In this document: positions 8,740-18,828 of the stretch, one piece after another
How positions within the stretch are numbered: the first letter of the stretch is position 1
How the letters are laid out: each line of letters begins with the position of its first letter
DNA from: Mesorhizobium sp.
GTDB taxonomy: Bacteria; Pseudomonadota; Alphaproteobacteria; Rhizobiales; Rhizobiaceae
Length of the DNA stretch: 64,000 nucleotides
Assembly: GCA_004020315.1 (NCBI GenBank)
Contig: SAQG01000001.1
Span: 62,001-126,000 of the forward strand
Direction of reading: 5' to 3'
Position numbers and translations under genes: made by a program
Notes under the pieces: model-generated
Told to the model about the DNA's origin: nothing
Databases searched by the model: none
The model's input: the letters and a program-made list of their open reading frames with translations, nothing else

Positions 8740-9131
8740 TGCCATAGCGGGGAGATTGGCCTCCAATGGCGAAAACTTGCCGCAGGAGACCCTCCGATGA
8801 CCGTGCCTATGGCGCCGCCGCTACGACAACTTGCCGACAAGCAGCGTGCGATCCACTGCCGCGCTACTGCGCCTTCAAGGGACGTCTGGATCGCGACGCA
8901 GGAGCCGATGACCGTTAAGGAATCAATTCCCTTGGCGTGCTCAGGTCGCGCTGGCCGTCGCTGTGCCCGTTCGACGGTCTGGTGGCAATTTGGGCACATC
9001 TTGTGTCGTCGCCAGTGCCAATGCCGCACGCTTCAACAAAAAGGTGCCTTCGACGTCTGCTGCCTTCGCCGGTGCTTTGCGAAGTGGCATAATGTTTCGA
9101 CGCACGCAGGCGCGGGCAGGGGGTGTCAGTC
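8740..9131. other. No recognisable gene between lux-like box and fseA
   Basis: Both strands were read for a LuxI/TraI synthase, the expected neighbour of fseA in R7A-type islands. No conserved TraI motif was seen, and the space (about 390 bp) is shorter than a traI gene. It may be a leader or the scar of a lost traI. Confidence 0.4.
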
Positions 9132-9933
9132 ATGAATCTCCTGACTGGCGCGGATCAGGCCGATTGGCGGGATGAAAGATCATACGACTACACCGCTGGC
9201 CTGACGCTGCGGGAGTGGGCTTGGGAGTTCTTACGCCGCAATCCAGCGTTCCAGCGCGATCTGACCGCTGCGCGCCAGCACTGCAAGACTTGGTCTCTCC
9301 AACCCTTTCTCGATATGGTCGCGTCGGCCGGCGACCTGTCACGCTGGGGTGTTCTGTTTCGCGGAGTCTTGTGGCCGCGCTTCGGTCGTATTCTGGTGTC
9401 CGCTCTGGTGCGTCCATGTGCTGCCGGTCATTGCGGAACGGTTGCCTGCCTCGTCGCCGACACCGCCGTTCGAACTCTCGGCATTGCCCTGTCGTGCAAC
9501 CGTCCTGCTGGCGCCCGACAAGAGCCAGCATGTTCTTCTTCGCAATGCGGACCACGCGCTGCAGCTCGCCGTCTCGGGCGCGAATATCCTCCACCCTGTT
9601 TGCCTGCATACGCAAGCCATCTGGCCCGCGGTGCTTTTAAAGCATCGACTGAGGGGACTGGAGTGCCTCAATGCTCTCAGTCTAGGGCAACAGTTGCCCC
9701 CCCGCTTGTTTGCGCCGGAAAAGCGCGGCGTCCGTTTGTCCTTCGTTCTTCGTGCGCTCGACGGTTCGCTCGCCGGAGCACCTCATCGCGAGCTCGCCGA
9801 AGTTCTCATCGGTCAACGGCGCGTCCATGCCGACTGGGCGGATCCTCGCGATCATCTGCGCGACCGCATCCGTCGGGCCGTCTCGCGTGGCCGCGCGCTC
9901 ATGAATGGTGGCTACAGAGATTTCCTAATTTGA
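9132..9933 (+). CDS. fseA: FseA-like excision activator (DUF6499-DUF2285) with +1 programmed frameshift
   Basis: Frame 1 starts at the ATG at 9132 and reads WRDERSYDYTAGLTLREWAWEFLRRNPAFQRDL, a DUF6499-type domain. At GGT-GTT-CTG-TTT-C (TTT at 9357-9359) a +1 step enters the frame that encodes a DUF2285 domain: LLKHRLRGLECLNALSLG, HRELAEVLIGQRRVHADW, RIRRAVSRGRALMNGGYRDF, stop at 9933. The joined product is 266 residues. In M. loti R7A, msi172 and msi171 are joined in this way by tRNA-Phe slipping from UUU to UUC to make FseA, activator of the excisionase gene rdfS and target of the antiactivator QseM. The slip site and domain order match exactly. Unshifted reading runs to 10052 without resembling a protein family. 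rdfS, qseM, traR and traI are not in the window. Confidence 0.85.
9357..9360 (+). promoter_or_regulatory. Putative +1 ribosomal frameshift site (UUU C)
   Basis: The Phe codon UUU is followed by C, so a +1 slip keeps tRNA-Phe paired with UUC. Upstream residues up to and including this Phe belong to the DUF6499 frame, and residues from the next codon onward (AESCGRASVVFW) to the DUF2285 frame. This is the same shift mechanism reported for FseA of ICEMlSymR7A. Confidence 0.78.
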
Positions 9934-10738
9934 AAAGCGACAGTCCGCGCTGTGCGTCGGTGGATGAACGTTCGCTCGCAGCTGTACCCGTCACCAACAG
10001 TTCGCCCGCCGACAGGACTGCATGGCGCCTTGCAAGGTGCGCTCTGGTCTAGCTTGTCGATGCGGAAATGAGATCGGCGAGGGTGCCAAGGCGGTGGTTC
10101 ATTAGGGCCGGCCTCGAACTGGACCCACATCAGTGGTCGGAAAGCGGCGTGCACCGCAATGTCGCCATAGCAGCCAAGATCCTTTGAGTCCGGACATGCA
10201 GACCTGTTGGACCGGCGATCGTTGAAGGTGCAACTGTATGGAGGGATTTAAAGCTTAACACTGTCCCCTGGACCGACAGCTCGGTCAGACATCGCACCCA
10301 CCGCTTGATTATGGAAATGGTGTGCCTGGAGTACAGCGGGTAGCGCTTGCTGCGCACTGTCCTAAGAATAGCAATCATGACCCGTCTGGGGGTCTGCAAC
10401 ACGACGATCCAACCGCTTGGGCATTGTCGCATATCCCACAATGTAGAGTGCGCAACAGGGCAAAAGCTGATCCATCGGCGGTTTATCAATGCTTTTTGGC
10501 TTGGCACGGTACATGCAACGCAATCGGCAAAAGGCGCACGAACTGAGTGGCCCCATCGGCCCTAGGAGCGCTGACTTATGCCCTCCCAAGGCATGTCCGG
10601 CCCGGCAGCGAGCTCAGTCTCCTGCCGGGCATCCGTGTTTCAGGTCAACGGCGTTTGGAACTTCAAATTAGGTGGCGGCATTGACCGCAGGCCGCCCCCG
10701 GTGGCCGGCCGGTGGGCGGAGAGACAGTGCAGCAGGTT
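9934..10738. other. About 800 bp without recognisable gene
   Basis: Several short ORFs exist on both strands but none shows a domain or a good ribosome binding site. The 0-frame continuation of the fseA 5' half ends at 10052. I see no tRNA, IS end or clear regulatory site. Confidence 0.5.
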
Positions 10739-12196
10739 TCAAATCCCGCCCATGCAAAGATATTTCATTTCCAGATAGTCCTCGAGGCCATGGCGGGAAC
10801 CCTCCCGCCCGATGCCGGATTGTTTAATACCGCCAAACGGTGCCGCCTCCGAGGACATGCGTCCCGTGTTGATGCCAACCATGCCATATTCCAGAGCCTC
10901 TGCCACACGCCAGACCCGCTTCATGTTGGAGGCATAGAAGTATGCGGCGAGGCCGTAAATCGTGTCATTGGCCTCGCGCACGACCTGATCCGCATCGTTG
11001 AAGCGAATGATCGGCGCCAGCGGCCCGAATGTCTCCTCTTGCGCGACTGCCATGACGCTGGAAATCTCGGTGAGGACCGTGGGTTTGAAAAACGTGCCAT
11101 TCTTGCCGATACGTTGGCCCCCGCATCGTATTGTGCCGCCTTTCGCAATGGCATCTGCGATGTGAGACTCTATCTTGGCCAGAGCATGCCTGTCGATGAG
11201 CGGTCCGATGTCCACTCCGGCATCGAATCCGTCGCCAACCGACAAGTGCCGGACTTTCTCCACGAATTTCTTGACGAACTCATCGTGAACGCTCGATTGG
11301 ACGTAAATACGGTTCGCCGAAACGCAGGTCTGGCCGGCATTGCGAAACTTCGCCTGGATCGCACCGTCAACAGCAGCGTCGATGTCGGCATCATCGAAGA
11401 TGATGAAAGGTGCGTTGCCGCCGAGCTCAAGGCTAACCTTCTTGATCTGGTCAGAGCACTGACGCATCAGCAGCCGCCCGACCTCGGTCGAACCGGTGAA
11501 GCTGATCTTGCGGATCTTGGAATTGGTGCAGAGTTCACGGCCGACGCGATCACCTTCGGACGCATAGATCAGGTTGACCACGCCATCGGGAAAGCCGGCC
11601 TGATGGGCAAGGGCGAACATTGCGCCAGCCACGAGCGGCGTCTGTTCAGCGGGCTTGAGCACGATCGTGCAGCCCGCAGCCAAGGCCGGCGAGATTTTGC
11701 GCGCCACCATGGAGGCCGGGAAATTCCATGGCGTGATCGTGCCAACAACGCCGATGGGCTGCTTGATCACTAGCATTCGGCGGTCTGTCGAGGGTGCCGA
11801 GATCGTCTCGCCATAGACGCGATTGGCCTCCTCGGCATACCATTGCAGATACGCCGCCGCATGCGATACCTCTGACATGGCTTCGGCAAGCGGCTTGCCC
11901 ATTTCCGCAGTCAGAATCGCGGCGAGATCGCCTGCATGGTCGATGATCAGCTGATGCCATCGCCAAAGAACGTCGCTACGCTCTCGGGCAGTCAACGCGG
12001 CCCATCCCGACTGCGCAACATAGGCCTTGTCTACCGCAGCACGTGTCTCCTCCACGCCCATATCGGGAAGCTCTGCCAAAACTTCGCCGGTCGACGGATT
12101 GACGACCTCGAACGTCTTATTGCCAACCGGTCTGCCGAGTGCCGGCAGGCGGTCGATGGCGCCAAACAGGTGCGGGGATTTCAGACGGCGGATCAT
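10739..12196 (-). CDS. gabD: NAD(P)-dependent succinate-semialdehyde dehydrogenase
   Basis: A 485-residue aldehyde dehydrogenase of the GabD type, oxidising succinate semialdehyde to succinate (GABA shunt). Visible landmarks are FEVVNPSTGEVLAELPDMG near the N-terminus, TPWNFPASMVARKISPALAAG, FTGSTEVGR (cofactor loop), LELGGNAPFIIFDDADID with the general-base Glu, GQTCVSANR with the catalytic Cys, and ETFGPLAP. The start at 12196 (MIRRLKSPHLF) fits the family; the frame stays open 144 codons further upstream, but that extension looks non-coding. GABA metabolism matters in nodules, which may explain an island copy. No promoter was recognised. Confidence 0.88.
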   Translation of the reverse strand: MIRRLKSPHLFGAIDRLPALGRPVGNKTFEVVNPSTGEVLAELPDMGVEETRAAVDKAYVAQSGWAALTARERSDVLWRWHQLIIDHAGDLAAILTAEMGKPLAEAMSEVSHAAAYLQWYAEEANRVYGETISAPSTDRRMLVIKQPIGVVGTITPWNFPASMVARKISPALAAGCTIVLKPAEQTPLVAGAMFALAHQAGFPDGVVNLIYASEGDRVGRELCTNSKIRKISFTGSTEVGRLLMRQCSDQIKKVSLELGGNAPFIIFDDADIDAAVDGAIQAKFRNAGQTCVSANRIYVQSSVHDEFVKKFVEKVRHLSVGDGFDAGVDIGPLIDRHALAKIESHIADAIAKGGTIRCGGQRIGKNGTFFKPTVLTEISSVMAVAQEETFGPLAPIIRFNDADQVVREANDTIYGLAAYFYASNMKRVWRVAEALEYGMVGINTGRMSSEAAPFGGIKQSGIGREGSRHGLEDYLEMKYLCMGGI

Positions 12197-12620
12197 CGGC
12201 AGGCACAGGGGCAATACCGGATTCCTCCTCAACGCAGCGAACATCCAGGTCGACAGGCCGTCGGTGTGTATTCTGCACCAGCGGGTTCGTCCTAGGGCCT
12301 CGGCAAAGCAGCTGGTAGACCAAACATACGACAACAGTTCGGTTAGTTTGAGTGCCCGCGGTTCATCAGTTGATGGATTGAGCAGCCGGATGTTTGCTTC
12401 ATCCACCGCTGCCTGCTGGTGGCGTGCGACTGTATTCTGCAAAAGGCGGCATACATGCTGAGGAGCGCCGTTTCGGCGAGAGGCCCGCCTGGACCGCCAA
12501 TGCCGCGCAAGGCCCGCGAAACGACTCCGCGGGTCTGCATGATCTGCTTGGCCCACCGGCCTCCATATTCGCTCTTCCCACGAGAAGCCCCAAGGAAGAA
12601 GGAAGGCGAGATGAGTTTCT
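12197..12620. other. Region upstream of gabD
   Basis: The minus-strand frame continuing into gabD is open but low-complexity Arg/Ser-rich and resembles no family, so I read it as chance. No sigma-54, FixK or tts motif was found. Confidence 0.4.
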
Positions 12621-13884
12621 TTACTCATCCTTGCCGCCCAGCGGCGGGCCGACCACCAAAATGGCGGGCTCGGCCGAAAGCAGCTTCTTGGCCGCCGCCT
12701 TGACCTGTTTGAGCGTCACCCGACCGATGCTGCGGGCGCGACGCTGGTTGTAGTCGACGTCGGCCTTGTGAATCTGCAAATCCAGGAGCCGGTCTGCAAT
12801 CGAGCTGGTCGAGCCCAGACGGTCAATGGCATAGGTGCCGATCAGGTGCTTCTTCGCCGCCTTGAGCTCGGCCCCGGTCGGTCCTTGCTGCGCCATCTGC
12901 TTTACCACATCTCGCACGATGCTCAGCGTTTGGGCGGCGCAGTCCGAGCGTGTCTCTGTCGTAACCAGAAGCTTGTCAAGGGTCAGTTCAGAGCTGACGT
13001 GATAGGCAAGGCCGCGTTTTTCGCGCACCTCCTCGAAAAGGCGGGAAGTCATGCCCGAGCCGCCGAGGATGTCATTCATCAGCACGGTGGCGAAGTGATC
13101 CGGCGCGCTACGCTTCACGCCAGGCCAGGCCAATCGCAGCGAAGTCTGCGGCAGGTCGCAGTTCTCCTCCACCAGTTGGCCGAGCTTCGGTACAATCGGC
13201 GACGGGGGCGAGGGTTTGTTGCTCAGGCAAGTCACCAAACAGCTGGTCGAGCCTTTCCCTCAGCGTGTTTGCATCAATGTCACCGACCACGGCAATATGG
13301 AGCCCGTCGCGAGCGAAAATCGCCTTGTGGAAGGCGAGGAGGTCGGGCGGCGTGATGCCGGCGAGGCTCTCTTTTGTGCCTTCTCCCGGCCTCGAAAAAG
13401 GATGCGTGCCATAGATCGCGCGCAGCCATTTGCGCTGAGCGATTGCGTCAGGGTCGCGCTCGCTGCCGACGATGTCGGAGACAATCTCGGCGCGGACGCG
13501 ATCGATCGGCCCCTGGTCGAAGCGCGGCGCGTTGAGTGCGAGCCGAAGCAGGCCGAACGCGGCGTCCTGCTGTTTGGGAAGCATGCACACCGATCCGCAG
13601 ATGTAGTGTCTTTGCGCCTCCAAACCCATCTCGGCGCCGGCATCGTCGAGCTTCATCTGGAAGGCATCGCTGTCGTAATTACCGGCGCCTTCGATGAACA
13701 GGCCGGCCATCAGATTGGCCATCCCCTCCTTCCCGACCGGGTCCTGCGTGATGCCGCCGTTGAAGGCAAAGCCGATGTTGACGATTTCCACTGTGTGGTC
13801 CTCCACCAGCCAGGCGATCATGCCCTTTTCGGACTTCACCTCCTGGATGTTCATCGCAGCATGGGGCTGAGCGCCGAGCGTCAT
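12621..13884 (-). pseudogene. M16-family peptidase, second (non-catalytic type) copy, frameshifted
   Basis: The reading starts MTLGAQPHAAMNIQEVKSEK and shows the M16 fold: VNIGFAFNGGITQDPVGKEGMANLMAGL, LPKQQDAAFGLLRLALNAPRF, HPFSRPGEGT and IAVVGDIDANTLRERLDQLFGDLP. Near 13200-13240 the frame changes to the C-terminal domain, with GGSGMTSRLFEEVREKRGLAYHV, the Arg...Tyr signature of M16 partners. No HxxEH motif is present, as expected for the structural partner of the catalytic copy next door. The frameshift splits the domain pair. Confidence 0.72.
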
Positions 13885-15293
13885 CTCTTCATTCTCCGTC
13901 TTGGGCAAGAGATAGCCCGTGGTCGAACGGTCGAACGCGAGATAGCGGGCGGCAACTGCTTTGATTTGCGCGGCGGTAACCCTGCGGATGCGAGACGGCC
14001 GTTCCTCGACATCTTTCACGGTGCCGCCGGTGGCCAGCGTCGAGCCGTATATGCAGGCGAGGTCGTCCTGGTCGTCTTCGGCAAAGATCATATCGCGCAC
14101 AAAGCGCTCCTTGGCCTTGCCCAGTTCCTCGCTGCTGACACCATCCTTGGCAATGCGAGCGACTTCGGCAGCGGCCGCCGCTTCGAGATCGGCCAGCTTG
14201 GCATCGCCGCGCGGCGCGCCATAGATGGCGAACCTGGTGTCGTCGAGCATGGTGCCCTGGAAATAGGCGCAGGCGCTGGAAGCGATACCTTGCTGGACAG
14301 CGACGCCTGGTAGAGCCGGCTGCGGTTACCGCCGCCGAGGATTTCGGACAGCAGGTCGAGCGCTTCGGCCTCGCCCGGCTTGGCGGTATGGTAAGACGGC
14401 ACCACCCACTGCGTCGAAAAACTGGGCACGCTGACGCGGGCGTCGGAGAGCGTGACGGTGCGCCTGGTGTTCTGCTCGGGCTCAACCGGCCGGATGCGCG
14501 GCGGCAGGTCGGGCCCGCGCGCCACCTTGCCATAGGTCTTCTCGGCCAGCACCTTCACCGTCTCCGGCTCGACATCGCCGGCCACGATCAGCACGGAGTT
14601 GTTGGGCCAGTAGTATTTTTCATAGAAGGCGGTGGCGTCGACGCGGTTCAGCTGCTCGATCTCCTGCATCCAGCCGATGATCGGGATGCGATAGGGCTGG
14701 TTCTGCCACAGCGTCGCGTCGATCTCCTCATGGAGCACGTCCTGCGGGTTGGTGTCGGTGCTTGAGCGGCGCTCCTCGATGACCACGTCGCGCTCGGTCT
14801 TGACGACATCGTCGGTGAGGATGAGGTTTCGCATTCGGTCGGCCTCGAAGCTCATCATCAGCTCGAGCGCCGACGGCGCCACTGTCTGATAGAAGGCGGT
14901 GTAGTCGGAGGAGGTGAAGGCATTTTGCGAGCCGCCGATCTCGAACACTGCGCGGTCGAATTCGCCGGCCGCATGGTTGGTCGTCGCCTTGAACATCAGA
15001 TGCTCGAAAAAATGGGCAATGCCGGATTTGCCCGGCGGCTCGTCGGCGCTGCCGATCTTGTACCACACCATGTGGCTGACGATCGGCGCCCGGTGGTTGG
15101 GAATGACGACCACCTCCATGCCGTTGTCGAGCACGAAATCCGTCGCCTTGCCGTCCTCCCATGCGACGGGGACCGGAGCCGTCCTCGCGCCGCCCAACTC
15201 GGTCGCAACGGACGTCCTGCGAAGCCCGTGAGTGCGGGGCTTGCTTGGTAGTTCTGATAGGGAGAGTGGGATTATGGGCTGGGTTCCTGGCAA
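13885..15293 (-). pseudogene. M16-family zinc peptidase, catalytic copy, frameshifted
   Basis: The HFFEHLMF segment supplies the inverted zinc motif HxxEH and [12 protein letters not shown] the distal Glu. [20 protein letters not shown] and [18 protein letters not shown] are typical M16 blocks. Near 14300 one base is missing, and the sequence continues in another frame with [31 protein letters not shown] and GYLLPKTEN. The usual secretion signal is absent; the N-terminus ([20 protein letters not shown]) looks replaced. After KTEN there is no stop before the second M16 copy, so the two remnants share a frame. Not expected to be active. Confidence 0.75.
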
Positions 15294-16869
15294 AGTGATT
15301 TGTTCCTCATTTTGAAGGCTCTATGTCTCCCGACGCCTATTGGGAGAAAGTGGATCGGCACGCGACGCCGAGCCAGATGAGCCGTCAGCGTGTTGCCGGG
15401 CCTGACGCGGGCCTCATCTTTGGATGCGTCCGGGGAACGTTCGGCAGTATTTTGGTGGGGCCATGGGAAGTCTGCTCGTTATCCATTGGGTGTTTGCGGA
15501 TACCTGAGCATGCGCCGTGCCAAGTAAGAAAGCCCCGATTTGCAAGGTTTGATCCAACCTTGATACTTGCGATATCCGACATTGTCGGGCATCCGACAGA
15601 AAGCGCCTTTCGCCGGCGCGCCGGCTACGGCGCTCGCCTCCTCCGGCGTGACGACGATCCTTTGGCGGGCGCCGCGCACACCGATCTGCCCGCCTATCAG
15701 CACCGCGACATCGAAGGACAACGCGATCGTGACTGATGGGTCTTACGCAAACATGCAGCAGTGCCACCGCCATCAGGACTTCATCCGCCCCTCAAAGCCC
15801 CGAGCGCGAGGGGACGACGTGTAAGGCAACATGTCATCCTCGACAATGATGCCGCGCATAAAGAGGTAAGGTCCCTCGTCGTACCGGCGAGCCCCTTCGC
15901 TGGGTTCGCCGAGGGTCTGGTTTGCGAACGTCGACCGACAGCATCACGCATGGGCGGCCGGATCGATAGACAAGCATTGACCGTGCCACCAGCGCATTGA
16001 GGGCAGCGCAGAGTCCAATTGGCCTGTGCCAGCCGGTATGCTGGAGCTTCAAGTGTGGCCAGCCAAGCGGGCTGGGATATCCTGGACCGTCCAGATTGCA
16101 ACGCACGACGCCTGGTCATCGCCCGAACGTTCATTGACGCTCAGCGAAGCTTGCGTCATCCGGACGATCTGGGAAAAGCTTGGCCGGGCCGGCGCCTTCC
16201 CAGGCGCACGGGACGCGCGACGACCCATGTGGACCTTGGATTTCACTCCGCACCTACGCTGCTTTGGCCTTGTCAGCAGCCTGGGCGGCATAGCTGAGTC
16301 CCGCCCTTGCTCAATCTGCCAAACCATCTCGCTCACAAGCGATCGGGTGGTTTGTGCCGTCTGAACGCGCATTGTCAACTTGCCGACAGTCTGGGGTTCC
16401 GAACCCGACAGTTGATTCAAACCGACAATGGCCCGCCTCAGAAGCAGGCAACCGCGCTTCGTAGCAGGCCGAAGCTAATCGAGGTTCGCGGGTCTCGGTT
16501 TGAGTGTGCAGTGTCGCTGCGCGCCTGATCTTTCGGTCTGATGACAAAAACATCGTCATTTTGGCCGACGATATCGGTCAGGAGCGGGTATTGCGGTCGA
16601 GCAGCGACCCAAGCACGTCCACAAGATGTGCCGAGTTTGCAGGGTTGGGTCATTGTTTCTGTCGACGTTTGAGCGACAGCGCACGACGAAACGTCTGGCA
16701 TACGCCTCGTCTGGCACGCGCCTCGCATGTGTGGCAGGTGCTGCTGGAGATCAGGCGGTCGAGTGGGCCTTGCAATTTTCCGATTTTGCTGCGCCTAAAG
16801 TCTCGTGTACAAATCAGGCTGGCGTGAATGGCCTGCCTAAGTTGCGACTTGTTACAAAGGAATGGATAT
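15294..16869. other. About 1.6 kb without recognisable gene
   Basis: Both strands contain only short ORFs without domains or ribosome binding sites. A minus-strand ORF at 15479-15721 (VAVLIGGQIGVRGARQRIVV) looks vaguely protein-like but I could not place it. This is probably decayed sequence typical of island filler. Confidence 0.45.
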
Positions 16870-17082
16870 ATGGCGACTGGAACGGTGAAGTGGTTCAACA
16901 GCACCAAGGGTTTTGGTTTTATTCAGCCCGACAACGGCGGTCAGGATGTCTTTGTCCACATTTCCGCTGTTGAACGAGCGGGCCTGTCGACCCTTAATGA
17001 GGGCCAGAAGATAAACTACGAGGTCGAACAGGATCGCCGCACCGGCAAGTCCTCTGCAGGCAGCCTCAGCAAGGCTGGCTAA
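16870..17082 (+). CDS. cspA: CspA-family cold-shock protein
   Basis: A 70-residue single cold-shock domain: [18 protein letters not shown] holds the start of the fold and RNP1 (KGFGFI), and VFVHISAVE is RNP2. These small OB-fold proteins bind single-stranded nucleic acid and act as RNA chaperones. The ATG at 16870 is preceded by AAAGGA. The length is normal for alpha-proteobacterial CspA. A terminator follows at about 17221, so it is probably monocistronic. Confidence 0.95.
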   Translation: MATGTVKWFNSTKGFGFIQPDNGGQDVFVHISAVERAGLSTLNEGQKINYEVEQDRRTGKSSAGSLSKAG

Positions 17083-17220
17083 CGCGTGCGGCAAGGATGC
17101 GGCATACTCCGAACGCATTGACCGGCTCGAAACCCGGCCGGAGCATGCAACCAGGTAATGCCGCGGCAGCGATTGCTGGAGCCGTCGCGAATTCCTCTGG
17201 AATGAGGCTCTTGGACGGGA

Positions 17221-17245
17221 AAGGCGGGGCTCGTCCCCGCCTTTT
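17221..17245 (+). terminator. Rho-independent terminator after cspA
   Basis: The stem AAGGCGGGG / CCCCGCCTT (17221-17229 and 17235-17243), with loop CTCGT and a short T run after it, is a strong GC-rich hairpin 140 bp past the cspA stop. On the other strand it could also serve the convergent regulator gene ending at 17305. Confidence 0.8.
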
Positions 17246-17304
17246 GATTCCGCGCAGATTGGGCCTACGGCTGCCGCGCGTCCCGAACGACTGTTGATAC
17301 GGAT

Positions 17305-17775
17305 TTAGGCTGCGACCTTTTTGCGGGTCCGTTTCGCCGGCGCCGGCACCGGGGCTTCCGGCTCTTTCGGTTTGCGGCCGAGTCCGATGGTCTTGGCCAA
17401 GGCGGAGCGCGTAGCGGCGTAATTCGGCGCCACCATCGGATAATCCGACGGCAGACCCCATTTGGCGCGATATTCGTCCGGGGTCAGACCATAGTGCGTC
17501 GACAGATGGCGCTTTAGCGATTTGAATTTCTTGCCGTCTTCAAGGCTAATGATGTAGTCCGGTTCGATCGACTTTTTGATCGGGACAGCAGGTTTTTTCA
17601 CAGGCACAGGCTCTTCTGCCGGTAATAGTCCGGCCGTGCCTTTTAGAGCCCCGTGCACTTGGGCGATCAGGGCAGGAAGCTCCCCCGCCGGGACGGGGTT
17701 GTTGGAGACGTAGGCTGATACAACCTCGGCAGTGAGCTCGATGAGGATGTCGGTGTTGTGGGCTTCTTCTGTCAT
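17305..17775 (-). CDS. Ros/MucR-family transcriptional regulator
   Basis: A 156-residue protein of the Ros/MucR family, which controls exopolysaccharide, motility and symbiosis genes in rhizobia. The DNA-binding region is DYIISLEDGKKFKSLKRHLS followed by THYGLTPDEYRAKW and DYPMVAPNYAATRSALAKTIGLGR. The His pair is kept (RHLSTH), but the positions of the two zinc Cys are Ser and Asp (SLED), so it lacks the classical zinc ligands. Zinc-free Ros homologues that still bind DNA are known from M. loti. The start at 17775 has GGAGAAG seven bases ahead; longer starts in the same frame lack a site. Confidence 0.88.
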   Translation of the reverse strand: MTEEAHNTDILIELTAEVVSAYVSNNPVPAGELPALIAQVHGALKGTAGLLPAEEPVPVKKPAVPIKKSIEPDYIISLEDGKKFKSLKRHLSTHYGLTPDEYRAKWGLPSDYPMVAPNYAATRSALAKTIGLGRKPKEPEAPVPAPAKRTRKKVAA

Positions 17776-18241
17776 AAACTTCTCCGGGCAGCTTGAAACA
17801 CAGTCGGGCGAAGTGTCGCTACATAGTGGCGGTTGACGCTGAAAGCAAATGGATCGACGGGTGCGCTGCTCCCCACCATTGAAGTCTCGGGGAAGTATCC
17901 CGTCATCGTCCATCGGCCTAGAGGCAGCGTATTGCATTATGGGAGCGGTCGCGCCTGCCCCAAGTTAGAGGCAGGCATTCGCGCGTGAATTAATCAAATC
18001 CATCCTGAGCGTATCTCGCGTGGCAACCACGAAGGCGCTCTGGCAACGAAGCGAGGCGGATGGCCTTGCGGGTGGCCGAGAGATGTCATCCGGCTCTCCT
18101 GCCGACCTCTGCCGGCCAGATCTGGAGCAACAGCTTTGCGCAGATATGGCTCTCTTCAGAGGCCATCTATGATGGGAGCCGAGCGCGTCTCGAGCCGGGG
18201 AATAGGCTGCACATGCGCTGTGCCCACCTATTGCGATCGTG
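17776..18241. other. Intergenic region upstream of the MucR-type gene
   Basis: No supported ORF here. The part next to 17775 must contain the promoter of the regulator, but no known box was recognised. Confidence 0.4.
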
Positions 18242-18775
18242 CTAACCTTGGCTGTTCGGACTTGCCGTTAAGGCAAGCGACAGATTGAAGTTATGCTGCA
18301 CCATCTGATTCCCTGGCTCGGTTTCGAGAGCTCGCCGATACAGGGCCTGTGCCGCGTCATGCCGCCCCTCAATGTCCAAGATCACGCCCTTCGCATTCAA
18401 TGCACGTACGTTTGCTGGGGCTGCAACCAAGACGCTGTCGAGCACCTCAACCGCTTCGTGCGGGCGCTTCTGGGCCACCAAGGCTTTTGTAAGCCGTATC
18501 GCCGCATCAACATTGTCCGGGTGCTGCTTCACCTCATTCCGCAAAGCCCGCTCTTGAACATCCTGACCAACTTCGCGCAAAATGCGTTCGCGCATAGCCG
18601 GATCGATTTGATCGGCGCTGAGCAACTCTGGGGAAGATGTCTCCTGCACGGAAAGAGCGGGCTTTTGCCAGCTGGCGCAACCGCCCAAAGGCAGAATGGC
18701 GAGTACGGCAAAAAGAAGTGAGCTCCGGCGCAGAAACATAGGCGATGGAGAAACTGTATTTCTAACAAATTTCAT
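18242..18775 (-). CDS. TPR lipoprotein of the T3SS cluster (y4yS-like)
   Basis: A 177-residue protein with a lipoprotein signal (FLRRSSLLFAVLAILPLGGC, lipobox LGGC) and at least two tetratricopeptide repeats (about residues 85-160; AIRLTKALVAQKRPHEAVEV, DAAQALYRRALETEPGN). It is encoded directly after rhcV, the place occupied by y4yS in the NGR234 cluster. It is predicted to sit in the outer membrane facing the periplasm, perhaps as a pilotin or assembly factor for the secretin; that role is inference. A second in-frame ATG at 18739 (MFLRRSS) would give a more usual signal-peptide length. Confidence 0.8.
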   Translation of the reverse strand: MKFVRNTVSPSPMFLRRSSLLFAVLAILPLGGCASWQKPALSVQETSSPELLSADQIDPAMRERILREVGQDVQERALRNEVKQHPDNVDAAIRLTKALVAQKRPHEAVEVLDSVLVAAPANVRALNAKGVILDIEGRHDAAQALYRRALETEPGNQMVQHNFNLSLALTASPNSQG

Positions 18776-18828
18776 ATTATCTCTCGGTTATCAGGGAGGC
18801 GGGTCGCGTTCAGTTAGGAAAGGTGGAA

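Noticed and set aside
9361..10052. 0-frame continuation of fseA as a separate 306-residue protein
   Set aside because: The residues after the slip site have no domain resemblance, whereas the +1 frame encodes DUF2285.
10100..10740. Short ORFs between fseA and gabD
   Set aside because: They overlap on both strands and lack domains and binding sites.
12197..12628. N-terminal extension of gabD (629-residue frame)
   Set aside because: The extra 144 residues are Arg/Ser/Trp-rich and match no family; GabD normally starts near MIRRLKSPHLF.
15479..15721. Minus-strand 80-residue ORF as a gene
   Set aside because: Somewhat protein-like but no domain, no ribosome binding site and no neighbour context.
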